Shown here: positions 45,081-58,870 of the stretch, piece by piece
How positions within the stretch are numbered: position 1 is the first letter of the stretch
Layout of the letters: each line of letters starts with the position of its first letter
NCBI RefSeq assembly: GCF_000283155.1
Contig: NW_004454239.1
Location: forward strand, 4,670,691-4,734,690
Direction: 5' to 3'
Length of the DNA: 64,000 bases
Source of the DNA: Ceratotherium simum simum
Lineage: Eukaryota; Chordata; Mammalia; Perissodactyla; Rhinocerotidae
Notes under the pieces: model-generated
The model's database searches: none
The model's input: only the letters and a program-made list of their open reading frames with translations
Told to the model about the DNA's origin: nothing
Position numbers and translations under genes: made by a program

Positions 45081-46418
45081 CTCAGGGTTGAGTGGGGCCC
45101 GGGGCAAGGACTGCAGGACAGGGGCAGGTTGGGGAACCCACAGGTCCGAGGGAGTGGGGGGCAGTCATGAGGCACTTGCCCGAAGCTGCAGTAATGGGGT
45201 CTCTGGGCTGCTGCCCTGGCCGAAGAAGGCCCTGCGTTTAGCTTGGAACACCTCGGCCCTGCTCACCTTCATAATCGTGTGTCCTATCTGCCCACTCTCC
45301 TACCTCTGCTCAGCCTAGTGGCCTCCACTACCCTGTCCGTCTTCCCTTCCACGCTCTTGTTCCTGGCTCGGCCTCCTGGGCGTACATCGAGGCCCAGCCT
45401 GGCAGGGGGATGAGGTGGCCCATGCTGCCCACAGCCCTGCTGTGCTCCCTGGCTGGCCCCATCTGCCGGTGCTCACACTTGCGCTGATAGCTCGGCGACA
45501 CTTGCTGCCCGGGGCAGCCCTTCTGCTATCTTGGGCAGCTAATGCATTTTGTAGGGCTGTGGCTATCTGCTCATCAGATGACAAACTTCAGAGGGCAGGA
45601 GCTGGGCCGTGTGCCCAGGAAGGCTCCATGAGCTGGATTTTCGGGCCCTAGAGGAGGCCCAGCAGTGCTGTCCCTGGAGACGCGGTTCCTGCAGATCTGG
45701 GCCTCGGAATCTGCTGTCCCTGCCCCATTAGTCATCTCTAGGCACTGACAAATGGGCCAGCCCCTCTGTCGCCGCAGTAACTCCATCCACCTCGTTATTC
45801 ACAGCACAGACTCTCCCAGGTTACTTAAACGTTCTCATTTACGCCTGGATACAAAGCATTTTCTTCCCCTGTCTTGCTTGGGAGAAATTTATAGGTGAGG
45901 GTGTTAGAGGAATGGCTGTGTGGGGGAGAGCTTCAGGGACCGCAGGGCGGCAGGGTGTCTGCAAGGCTGGTGGCAGGGATGGCCCTGCCCTTCCCTCTGC
46001 TCATCAGGAAGCCTCTCCTGTTACGAAGGGAGGCGATGCAGCTGGCCATGTGCCTAGTCGGGGTACTCCCCCCCAATCCTCCGTCCAGGCAAGCAGGAGG
46101 GAGCAGGGCAGTTAGGGCCAGCAGGACCCCTGGCTGCACGTGGGAGTCACAGGACCTGAGAGCAGGCGGGGATGGCCTCTGGGGCCACCGACACTGCTGC
46201 CTGTCCTCCTGTCTGCTGTCCTCTCCTGGGTAGACGGTCACTTCTAGAAGTTTTGTTTTGGTTCTTCATAAAATCTGCCTGCTCTGTTTTCATACTGTAC
46301 TTCTAGGTGTTAATGTCTCTATCTGAGGATTCTGTTATCAGAAGTCCTTAGGGGTCTCAGCCTGCTGCTTCCTGTGTCTGACAGCTCTTTGGACTATCTT
46401 TGACTGTGAGTTCATCTT

Positions 46419-46503
46419 CGATGCGTGTGGCGTGTGTATATACATCTGTATGTGTGTACATATATGTGTATATACGTGTGTACATATGTGCACATGTACA
46501 CAG
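46419..46503. repeat. TG/TA low-complexity tract
   Basis: Alternating pyrimidine-purine sequence such as gtatgtgtgtacatatatgt and gtgtatatacgtgtgtacat, with dyad symmetry in places. Confidence 0.85.
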
Positions 46504-48419
46504 ATCCCTGCTGGCCTGGGTTGAGGGTGTGGCCACCCAGTTTGGTTTGTGTCTGCTCCTGCTGGTCCTCCAGGTGTCACCAGTCAGGGAGAAGTTTTTT
46601 GTTAATTTCCTGGCTTGCGGGTTTGCAGACCATGCAGATAGTTCACAACCAAACCTGTTCCCTGTGGAGGACAGACCTGTGCTATGAATTCTGAGGAATG
46701 TTCTTTATTTTTTCCCAGAGCCCAGGCCAGCTTCCTGATTGCCCCCTTTGATGCTGGTGAATTTTCTTCAAGTTACCCTTCCACTGGGGGTGCGTCCCTG
46801 CCCAGGCCCCAGCTGTATGTGGACCAGGGCCTCAGGTATAGTCCCCTGTTTCTCGTGTGCCTGAGACCTCGTCACTGTCCCCACATGGCACTGAAAGCCG
46901 AGGCCTCCAGGTTCCCAAGACTGACAGCTCCCTCTTCTTTCTGGCCTCGCTTTCCCTCCCATCCTGCGAACTTGGCTCTCAGTCTTGGAGTGGGGAGGGT
47001 TTCCAGCTACATACTCTGCCATCGTCTCGTTGTGGCTCCAGAGGGGCTGGTGGGTAGCTTACAGCCAGATTTGGCTGCAGGCCGTGTCAGTCAGTGGTTA
47101 GGCCCCTCTGGGTAGGAGTCAGCTGCACCCTCCTCTGGCTCACTGTGCCCTATGTTCGTGAAGGTCTGGAGGGGTCTTTGTTAGGTGTCCTTCTGTTGCC
47201 ACTTTGGTCTGTGAGCTGTCCCCTGGGAACCGGGTGGCTCTGCTGCTGCGGTCTGTCCTCGTGGGCTGAGCTGGCCAAGCTCTGACCCTCCGAGCTATAG
47301 GGGATCCTCACGTCCAGCACGTGGCCCCAGTTTGGAACATTTCCTCCTCACCCCCGACCCCTTGAAAATCAGAGTATGTGGGACTGGCGTCTTCCGTGGT
47401 CCCTGAGCTGCCGCACTTGCCCCAGAACTTGGGTGCCTCTGTGTGTCCATAGCCCAGGTCTGAGGTCCCGGGAGGGGGGATCCCCTGAGGCATGTGAGCT
47501 GAAACCGGGGGCCCATCGTGTCCACCTGTTACTGCCACCAGAGCACCAGTTTGTCCTCACGTCATGTCAGAAAAGTTAATTTAGAACAAAATTAGATGCA
47601 GAAGTCCAGCCTGAGGAACTTCAACTCCTTCTAGGCTGGGGTGCGTCTCCAGTGGATGCCGCTTCCCCTCCTCTTTCCCCTTTCCCCTCTGCACGCGTGG
47701 TGTTGTCCGTGCGGCTGGCACAACCACCCTGGGCCGGGCCACAGTGTGCAGGTGACAGCGGAGTCAGCCATTCTCTAGTTCAGTGCTGCTGTGAGCTGGG
47801 CCTTTTACTCTAAAGTCCTTTTTCCTTAGACGAAGCCAGGGCGTGCAGCGAAGGCGTTTCTCCTGAGTAGATTGACACTGCTGAGACTGGCTGAGGCAGG
47901 GAACCACCCACCCCGGTTCCTAGGCTGCTGTGGAAGGTTCTCATTTGTTCATCCATGCATGCAGGCGGCATGGCCGTCCCTCTGCCTGTCCTTTCTGAAG
48001 CTGGCCGTTCCCGTACGCCTGCAGTCGTCTACCCTTCCCCTGCCCCAGCAGAGGCCCGCTGTCCCCATCACCTCTGCTGCTCCTTGAGGCCCGCTTCTGT
48101 CTGGGTCACACCGTATCTCTCAAGCTCAGGGAGCACTCGGCTCCTTGGCACGTCGGCATCTTCCACTCACCGTGACTCGCCGTGCGGAGGGCGGTGGCAG
48201 GCCCAGTGTCTGGGTAGGGAGCAGAGGCCGTGCGGAGCCGCTGTCGGAGGCTGCCTGCCGCGCTCGGTGCAAGGGGCCTGTGGCACCCTCGGGCCGTGCC
48301 TTGGTCTTGCCGTCCGTGTGGCCTCTGGGACTGAGGTGGACGATGATGGCAGCTTCAAGTGCTCCTGCCGTGAATACGGGCGGCTGAGAGGGGAGTGCAT
48401 GGCTCTCCTCCCTCCCTTG

Positions 48420-48600
48420 CAGGTCTTGAAATACTTTAGGTTGAGGAAATATTTCACTTGCAGATGCCTAATTATCCTGTGAGGTTTGTAAGGCAAGTCT
48501 GGAAGCCAAGTGAATATAGCAGAACCGTTCCTGCATAACAACAACTTAATACCCAATCATAACAATTATACATAATTTGTGTTTACAATGCCTGGAAGAT
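48420..48600. promoter_or_regulatory. AT-rich unique island near the end of intron 9
   Basis: Contains ggaaatatttcac, gatgcctaattatcctgtg, caacaacttaatacccaatc and ataacaattatacataattt. Repeat-free and distinct from the flanking GC-rich DNA. Candidate regulatory element, inferred. Confidence 0.3.
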
Positions 48601-49295
48601 TAGACTCTTCCATGCAGACATTCTCTGAAACAGGCCGAGAACGTGCACGGTGGGATCGCCACTTAGCGTGCCCGTGGCAGCCTTGGTGTTCTGAGGACGG
48701 GGGCAGTGACACAGCCCTGTGGTTGTTTCCGCTGCCCTGGTGGCAGGTGGGCAGGGCCAGGGTCCACCTTCTCCAGCTGCAGCCCGTCGCCCCCGTCCTC
48801 CAGGCCAGTGCCCAGCAGCTTCTGCTCTCCCTTCACTGCGCTCCTCCTCGGGGTCAGGCCCAGAGCCCTGGGTGAGTCCAGCGTGGGGGCGGGAGAGCTC
48901 TTATGTGCGTCCCTGGCTGTGTGTCCAGCCCCTCCTAGGGTGGTTGTGGCCACTGGACACAGGAATCACAGGGAGACACCCCTCCAGCCCTGCAGAAACT
49001 GTGGCCCCTGCCCCACCCTGTCTTCCCACAGGGCCAGGGCTGTCCTCCTGACGGGCCTGGGAGGCTAGGCAGTGCCACAGCATTGGAGGTGGCCCTGCTC
49101 CCTCTCCACACTGACTTCTGTGCTCCTGTGGCTGACCCTGGGCTCCAGGCTACAAGCTGCCCAGACCCATGTTGGGGAGCTACGTGGGAGCCTTCCCACA
49201 TAGGGAAGGCCTTCCTGGGGACGCCACCGAGCAAGGCCTGGGCTGAGGAGTTGCACTAGGGCTGGGGGCATGCGGGCTCGGGTGAGCCTCCCTGA

Positions 49296-50989
<1,694 letters not shown>

Positions 50990-52559
50990 TGAGTGAGGCC
51001 AGCCCCCGAGCTGCTCCTGCCCCGGCCGTGTGTGTGAACAGTGGGGTCACGGTGGGGCTCAACCTCAAGAGGGACTGACCGGGGCCTCTTGGTCCCATCC
51101 TAAGAGGGCTGACCACAGTGCGACCCCCGTCCTGCTCTGGGTCCAGACTTCTCTGCCAAGGCTGCCAGCCTTCCCAGTGCCTCCTCTCCGGGGCTATGGA
51201 AGCACTGAGAGAGGGGGCGGAGGACCTTGTTCTGTGGGGTTGAGGGGTGTCCTTATGGGGCCATGGGACGGGAGGCTTGTCCCCCAGCCCCTGCCCAGGG
51301 TGTCTTCTGCACTCAGCGCCCATCACGCCCACAGCTCGGTCTCAGTGCAGGGGCCGGGCACCCAGTCTAGAGTGGGGAAGGCCTCGGGGGGCCTCTCACT
51401 CTCTGAAACCTGCTAGCCTCAGCCGCAGGACCCTTGCCATAAGCGACTGTTAGTTCAGGGGGTCGGGGTGGGGCTTGACCCCCAAGGCTGTATGCTGGGC
51501 TTTTCTGAGAACGGTTTCATGTGCTCCCAGCTCCTCAGGGAGCCGTGATGGAGCAGACGTGGGCAAGACCTGTGCTTCTGACCCTCCATGGACTTGCCTC
51601 TGTTGAAGGGACCCTGCTCACGGAGCCCGGTGTGTAGGGCTCACACTAGGCACAGGCCCTGCCTTGCTGGGCCACAGCTCCGCTCCTTGGGAAGGCTCTG
51701 TATGTGTCACTGACCTGGACCAGCCCCTCCTCACCTGTCCTCTCCACCACCCGGACCTCAGGTGGGGCCAGTGCAGGCTGCCGCAGGGCTACCGAGAGCC
51801 CACAGGGCCGCCCTGACTTGGCCTCCAGACATCTGCTGTGGTCGTGGACCCCCAGACAGGGTGGGGTGTGTGGTGTGCTCACTGTCCCCCGGCTCTTTGG
51901 TGCCTTTCCCTCCTGTTGCCGAGGCACCTGAGCAAGGCTCCCACCTGCTTCTGGGCAGTGTCGGCTTCCTCTCGGGTCGCCCATGTGCCCTGCTGGGGTC
52001 AGTCCCCGAGCTGGAGTTCCAGTGATGCCTGCACACAGCCAGGACCTGGCATCCCGCGGGTGTAACCTAGCCCCGCAGCAGCGTGTGAGGAGCGCCTGCA
52101 CCCAGGGTCACTGGCCTGCATCCACGGGGGGTGTGAGCTGAGCGATGCCGTGTTCTGAGCCGTCGCTGCCAAGTGTTTTGGAACCCACCCAACCCCAGGG
52201 TCCCCTGCCACAGGGCACCCCAAGCACGAGGACCGGCTGCAGTCTGTCCACTCACCCGGGGCCGGTAGCTGGCAGGAGCCCAGCCCAGCCTTCTGGGAGG
52301 ACACCAAGCGGCTTAGTTGCCTCTCTCAGCCTCAGTGTACTCGTCTGGGAGTGGAGAGAGCACACGCCTCTCAGGACTGCACATGGCGGCAGAAGGGATG
52401 TGTCAGGGACACAAGTGCTGGCTGAGGTGCCCTCTCCCCGGGGGCCTGGGCAGGGATGGGAGCATGCAGAGGGGCATGCCTGCAGTGGCCACAGAGGCGG
52501 GCCAGCAGCACTGCCGCTTACTGTGACCCTCCCAGAGTGTCTAACATCCTTCCTGGCCT

Positions 52560-52710
52560 GGGGGCCAAGGGCATGCAGCCACCTTGACAGAGCACTCCCC
52601 TGTGCCTGGCACAGGGCCGTCTGTTTACGTGGATTTTCTCCCCCTGACCCCACAAGGTGGGTGTCTCATCTTCCCCTCACCATGTGCGGGCGAGGTCACT
52701 GGGACCCGGG
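52560..52710 (-). repeat. MIR-like fragment, antisense
   Basis: 'cccctgtgcctggcacaggg' then 'accccacaaggtgggtgtct' and 'catcttcccctcaccatgtg' follow the complement of the MIR 3' half loosely. Confidence 0.45.
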
Positions 52711-53324
52711 AGGGTACCAGGTCCAGGTGCAGAGCTGAGGGATCTGGGGTGGGGCCTGGCTGCCTCAGACTTGGCTCAGCTGGAGCCTAAGGAAAGAGAG
52801 GGGAGGGCCCTGCTCTCTGGGCCGTGTTAGAGCCACTGGTGGCCCCAAGGAGAGTCCACGTGGCCTCTTCAGGGACTCTGGACTCCTGTAACCTTTCCTA
52901 ATGCCCCTTGACTCTGGCCCATTCGGGCTGGGCCAGGGGGACAGGACATGGGAACCCAGTGCCCAGGCAGAGGCGGAGACCCAGCCACACCAGCGGGTCC
53001 CTGCTTTCCAGGGGCAGCTGTGGCCAGCTAGAAGGCCCTGCCACGGGGGCCATATGGCCATGAGTGTTTCTCCTCTGAGCTCGGCACACCCCAGAGGAAG
53101 TGGCAGCTTCTCCACTCTCCTCTTTATCTGCCCCAAAGAGCGTCCTCGCCCCGCGAGAGGCCGGTCCCCGCTGTGTTCCTGGGGTGACCCCTGACCGGCG
53201 GGCACGGCTGACTGGGCGCAGCGGGCCTCAGGCGCCCACACGCCCAGCGGCTGTGGCCGCGGCCTCCTGGCGGCGCCGCACCTGCATCTCCAGTTGCAGC
53301 TTCAGACAACTGATCCAAGGACCC

Positions 53325-53620
53325 TGCTGATGTTAATGCCGAGCCCAAATGGAGGATTTTATTCTTCTAGTGCTAACTTTGAAATGTAGCCAGTAGAATA
53401 ATTATGAGTTTATTATAGTCAATTTATTATGCAGCATTTAGAACAACATGTTTTGTTGATTACTGCTACTGCCAGATTGCTGGCGGCGTTTATAATCCAT
53501 TGTTTTATTGAAATTGATCTGCCAAGCGCCTGCTGAGTTCGGTAAATAATAAATCACTCTGTTATCCCAGCATAAAACCATGATACTTTATTGTAAGGTA
53601 TGAAACCAAAATAGGAGCAT
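53325..53620. promoter_or_regulatory. AT-rich, TAAT-dense island in intron 11, candidate enhancer
   Basis: About 300 bp of repeat-free AT-rich DNA between GC-rich flanks. It contains gaataattatgagtttatta (53397-53416), gtcaatttattatgcagc, a Sox-type ccattgttttattg at 53497, and ggtaaataataaatc with a forkhead-like gtaaata. This is the cleanest such island in intron 11. Function is inferred from composition and motif clustering. Confidence 0.38.
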
Positions 53621-53889
53621 ACTGCAGAATTCTTCCTGAAGCCGTGTGTGTCCCAGAGCAGGGACTGTTTTCTAGGCGCCCGTCAGAGTGGTACACTCTG
53701 GGTCTCTGTCCCTTGATGTCAGGTGAAAATGCCCCAGAGATATTTTCACATTTAGTGATGGGGCTGTTTGGGGGCCGGAGCTGGTCCAGGGCAGTCAGTA
53801 CTGGAGAAGGTGGGGAGTGGGTGCCTTTTGCATCCCTCTCCCCACAGTCCCAGACGTGCCCCACCACACATAAGGAGCCTGAGGGGACG

Positions 53890-54062
53890 GGGCTGTGTAA
53901 TGAGCACAGAGGGTCCCCAGTTCAAGTCCCCGAGCCTCTGTTTCTCCGTCAGTCACTGTGGGTAATACAGCCTCTCACCCTGGGAGGGTTCAGCGACAGT
54001 AAGTGCCAGGTGCTGAGCGTGGAGCCTGGCACAGCATGGCCGTTGGTAGGGAAGAGCTGCAG
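53890..54062 (+). repeat. MIR SINE, sense
   Basis: 'cagttcaagtccccgagcct' (53920-53939), 'ctgtttctccgtcagtcact', 'gagggttcagcgacagtaag'-type middle and 'gagcctggcacagcatgg' (54021-54038) run in MIR order. Confidence 0.6.
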
Positions 54063-57000
54063 TGTAGTGGCCATTGCCCGAGCCAGCAGGCAGGACCCCC
54101 GCCCCACCACCCCCGACCTGTGCTCCGGGCCCCAAGGCCCAGCTTCCGGCAGCTGGTTCCATGACAGAGACTGGAGGTGAGAGCCGCCAGCAGAGCGAGA
54201 GCGGGCCTGGTTTATCCACAGGGGGCTCCCGAGTCACGTGGCCTGCCTCTTCTGTGTTTTCAGCCCCAAAACTGTCTGCCTCTGGGTGTGTGCCAGGTGG
54301 AGTGTGAGGCTGGCCAGGCCCACCTCCACGCCTGTGTCCTTCCAATACCAGGAGCTTCCCGGGAGCGGGGCTGTGCCACTGTCAGCCTCGGTCATCGCCG
54401 TGTAATTGGGGCCTGTGAGTGAGACAGGCTGGTTCTCACTCCACATCAGACTTACCCCCCGGGGCTGAGAAGAGCATTTCGAAGGCCACTCCTCACACCA
54501 CACCAGCTCCTCGGGCCCCTTCCCGTTTCTCTCAGGCTGGACACTCCCACTCGCTCTGCACGGGTCCCGGGGTGAAGAACCAGACTTCGGTGTGGCTTCA
54601 GATCCCTGGGGCCCTCCCCCTCTGCTGGCTCAGAGCCACCAGTCTCCTGTGGGGCCCCTTGGGGCTTTGCTGTTGCCTCTCAGAGCCCTTTCCCACTGTG
54701 TCCCTTGGGGTTCCCATGCACCCCATCACCAGGTCACTGTCCTAGAGAAGCCATTAGCTGCTTTTTGTTTTCATTTTTAAGGCAAGAAGGCAGACCTTCT
54801 AAAACGGGGTTGCAGAAGTGTGGTGCCCTTGCTAATTAGTGCGCTTCGCGTGCTCACCCAACGAACAGTGTCTAAGGTCATTGGAGGCCCGTCCAGGGGG
54901 AGCCCCACAGGACCCCTCCCTACCACACCGGCCCAGACCACGTGGTTGTGAGCACAGATGTGCCGGGACTTACCTCCCTGATCACCCCCCCAGCCGAGCC
55001 CTCTCCTCCCACAACCACCCTGGGCTTTGGGAGCACGAGTCCCCAGAGGCTGGTGCGCTGCCCCTGGGCCACCAGGGAGCGCCATCGCCCATGTTTAAGT
55101 CCACTGGGAAGCTATGCCCCCAGAGTTGGGCCCATTCTTTGCTGGACTCCAGGTCTGAGGCCAGCCTCACAGCTCTCCTTGCCTCTCCTGGGCCTGCAGG
55201 GCAGGCTCGCTCCCGGGTGCAGAGGCAGGGAAGGTCCAGGGTATGCTTCCAGTGGGCTCTGATTTTGAAAACAGCTGGGACACCCCTCCTCACCTACCGC
55301 CTCCTCCCTCTCCCACCATCTGATCAGGTGGCGGGGGGAGTGGTTCCTAGAGTAGGGTGCCCTGTGGCCCCTCTCAGAACCTTCTGGAACATCAGACTAA
55401 GGATGCCCAGGCCTGGGTTGCCTAGCTGCAGGCAGGATGTGGCTGGTGGAGGGCGAGCTGAACCTTCCAGCACTGGCCAGAAGAGGGCAGCGTTGTCTCA
55501 GGACGTGTGGGCCGGGCCTCTTCCCAGCTGGGCAGTGGTCTTCTGTGTCCTCCCTGGGGCATGGGAAGGGCACAGCCAGCCCGGTTAGTGGGGAGAGGCC
55601 TGTCCCAGCCCCACGCTCAGCAGCCAGCCACTGTCATCTCCCCTCTCCTGCCCTGTCGTGGGACTGGGGCCCCTTTTGTCTCTTTGCCCTGATGTTGGTC
55701 AGCCTGAAGTCACTTGCTTGAAGGCCTTGCTCTGCTGACCGGCAGAGGTGGGGCCACAGTTGGCCGAAGCCTGACTTCTCTTTGCCCAGAGAAATAAGGC
55801 TGCCGCTCCTGCTGTTTTGTCACACCTCTGTGCTGAGTGGCATCAGAGCCCTTCTCCACACGCTGCCCCCGAGGTGCCCCGTCCTGTCTTCCCACAGACG
55901 ACACAGGCCTGTGAGGGCTCGCGACTGGGGCAGGCTCTTCCCCACCTGGGCACCTTTCTCCTGCCCCAGCACCTTTACCAGCCAACTCCTTCCTACCCTC
56001 TCTGGTTAGTTCCTTGTGGATTCCTCAGGTTTGACGTGGACTAGATGTTGGTTTAAACTACTTGGGAAGGAAGGTTGCCCTCTCCATCCTGAGCCACTGT
56101 GCCTTGGGGAGCAGCCTGCGTCTGCATCACAGACGTTCCGTCCCTGCCCCTGCAGGCTGTGGGGTGCCTGCTGCTCACCCGGGGCCCCTGCAGCCCCCTT
56201 GGCATACTGCAGGCCGGGATGCGACGATTCTGCGGCTCCTGGTGGCCACTTGGTCGCATGTCTGCCAGCATCTGCAGACTGTGGCCTCACAGAGGGGCAA
56301 CCTGGGGGCTCTCCCCAGCTGGCAGAGGGGCCGGGGCAGGGGGCTTCACGCCCCACTTGTCCTGATGCCTCTGTCAGCTTTAGAGCACGAGTGTCACCTC
56401 AAGGGCCTGTTCCCTGATGCCGGGCCCAGCCCGGACCCCTCCCCTTGCTGTTTCCTGAGAGGAACACTGGCTTGTCACCAGCCAGCGGTCCTGAGGATCT
56501 GATGGTCTTAAGGACATACCCAGTCCTCAGGGCAAGAAAACACACTCAAGAGGGCACAGGCCCCAGCCAGCTGTCTTTCCAGACCAGTGGCCATGGCCTT
56601 CACCATTCTGTCCAGTCAGAAGCACCCTTCATGTTGTAACGCAGGACCATGGGCGCAGGTACACCCAGATGATGACCCAACACCCTTCCCACGTGCTTTC
56701 CGTCTGTTCTGTTTAATTCATTTACGCCTCCTACCCGCACCCCCTCAGTTGACTTCACAACCCGCAGTTTGAAAAGCGCCAGTCCAGACAGCCTGGGTGC
56801 TCGCAGACATCATGGGACACTGCTTACCAAAAAAGTGAAATGAAGCATGTGCTCTGCGCGTGACGCCGACTCACTCCCTCCCCCGCGGAGGCCAGGCCCT
56901 GAGGCCCAGCCCTTGCCCCACTATGCTGTGGTGGCAGCAAGCCGTGGATGGGCAGCTGCCATGTCCCACCCACATATTGGGCCAGGTACTGGGTAGTGTC

Positions 57001-58789
57001 CTTCCTGGGGACTTGGCCCCACACTGGTGCTCTGCTTCTCCCCACATCGTCCATAGAGTGGTGACAGCAGTTCTTTCTGGACGCGCAAGAGGCCCCCAGC
57101 TCTTGTCGCCGTGTGCACGGGGATTGCTGGCTCTGGGGCTGGGGTGGGGAGTGCGTATGCCCAGAGGTCTGCTTGGTGAGTCAGCCTGGGGTGCTGAGGG
57201 AGCCTCCAGGGTTCCGAGTGATGGCCTTTGACCTGCTGGTCACACCTGGAGCTTGGCACTCCACAGGTCTGGCTGGGAGCAGGCGGGCAGCCCACGTGCC
57301 TCGTCTGGAAAGGCTGCCCACTGTGGCACAGGAACAGGCGAGTGACCGGTACACCTTCCTCTCTATTGCATGCTGAGGTCTGCAGGGAAGCAGGAATTTC
57401 CTGCTGTTCAGAGATCCCCAGCCTGGGCGGCTTCAGGTTGGGGTCTGAAATGCTCCTGCTCTCGTGCATAGGCCTGTGTGGGCATGCACAGCGTCGGTGT
57501 TGGGTGAGAGGTAGCTGAGAGCTAGGCCACAGCTCGGGCGATGAACGCGAAGCTACCGACCAAGTGCATGGTGGCCCTTGTGTAGACTCTGCAGCGTGTC
57601 CTCAAAGCTCTTCCCCAGCCTTATATCGCTGGCCCAGCCATCTCCTAGGCCTTCTGCCTGTGGGCTGGCTGGTCCCTGCGGTGGGGCCGAGGGAGTTGAG
57701 GGGGTCCTGAGGAGGGTCTGGGTGGGCCGGTGGTGGCAGGTAGCCCGGGCATGAAGCTGCCCATGAGGAGCCAACGGAAGACAGAACCTCCCATCCCAGC
57801 CAGAAATAGAAGCAGATGAGCACATGTGAGGAACCAGACGCCAGCGTACTGCTTGGAGATGTGGAATAGCTCCCACATGTCTTAGATTATCACGCGCACT
57901 CTCTCGGCCAAGGATGGCGGGGTCCCTGCTGGTGTCCCCAGGCAGCCGGGGAGGAGAGCTGCTGCGTTCTCGGCGGAGCCAAAGTGTGACCGAATTCTCC
58001 GTTGTCAGTTTGCATTCAGAGATGAAGTGGACACAGAGGAGTTGGAGGGAAGTGATTTATAAAAGAGATGGCTTTCATCCCTGGATTCCAGAATGGCTTA
58101 AATCTGAATAACTTATGTGTATAGGAACTTGGAGGGGCATTTAAAAAAAAAAAAGCAGAAAGATAGGGAACTGAGAACACGAAAATAGCCGTCAGCCCCG
58201 TGCCCGAGAGTCGCCGGGCAGGATGGAGCTGGCCGGCTGGGTGTACACTTCCTTCTCCAGAAAGCGGATGACTTTAAAACGCAAAATACAGCTGAAGTCT
58301 TCTAGAATCTGAGTGATGAAGCCAGGCTGGCCGAGGAACTCCAGGCGCCCAGCCTCCCCCGTTCTTTCCGTGTTTCTGAGGAAAGTTTCGAGGACTTGGT
58401 CAGGAGTCTCGTCTGCCCTGGGGGAGAGTCTTGTTGTCGCTGCTCTAGAGGACTCCAGCGCTGCGTGTGCTCCTGTGGGCTTCCTGGTTTTTTAAATAGT
58501 GCCATTTCTGTTTTTCTTTGAGATCAGCACAGTCCCATAGATCTTCCTGCCCAGGGCTGCTGCAGCTCGCCCTCTGATGTGGTGGCCCCAGGAATCTGTG
58601 TCCCCCACGCTCCTGGCTCTGTCCTGTCTGCTCAGGCCATTCCTGGATGTTCTGAATCAACAAACCACAAACCGTTTTCCTTCGTTGCCTCTGAGGAGCC
58701 CAAATGAACAGCTCTGCTCCCTGCGTGAGACTGGGCCGTGGAACCGTGCAGCTCTGCTGCCCACGCCTGCCTGCACCAGTGGTGGCGTC

Positions 58790-58870
58790 CCCACTTTAAA
58801 GGTGGAAAAACTGAGGCCCTGAAGGCTGAGTGCCAGAGCCAGGCTCTGAGCTGCTGACCCCCCGACTCCG
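58790..58870 (-). repeat. MIR-like fragment, antisense
   Basis: 'ccactttaaaggtggaaaaa' and 'ctgaggccctgaaggctga' match the complement of the MIR core; short. Confidence 0.5.

Noticed and set aside
46240..46780. Possible L1-related sequence around a TG/TA tract
   Set aside because: Composition suggests an old repeat but no collinear landmarks were found.
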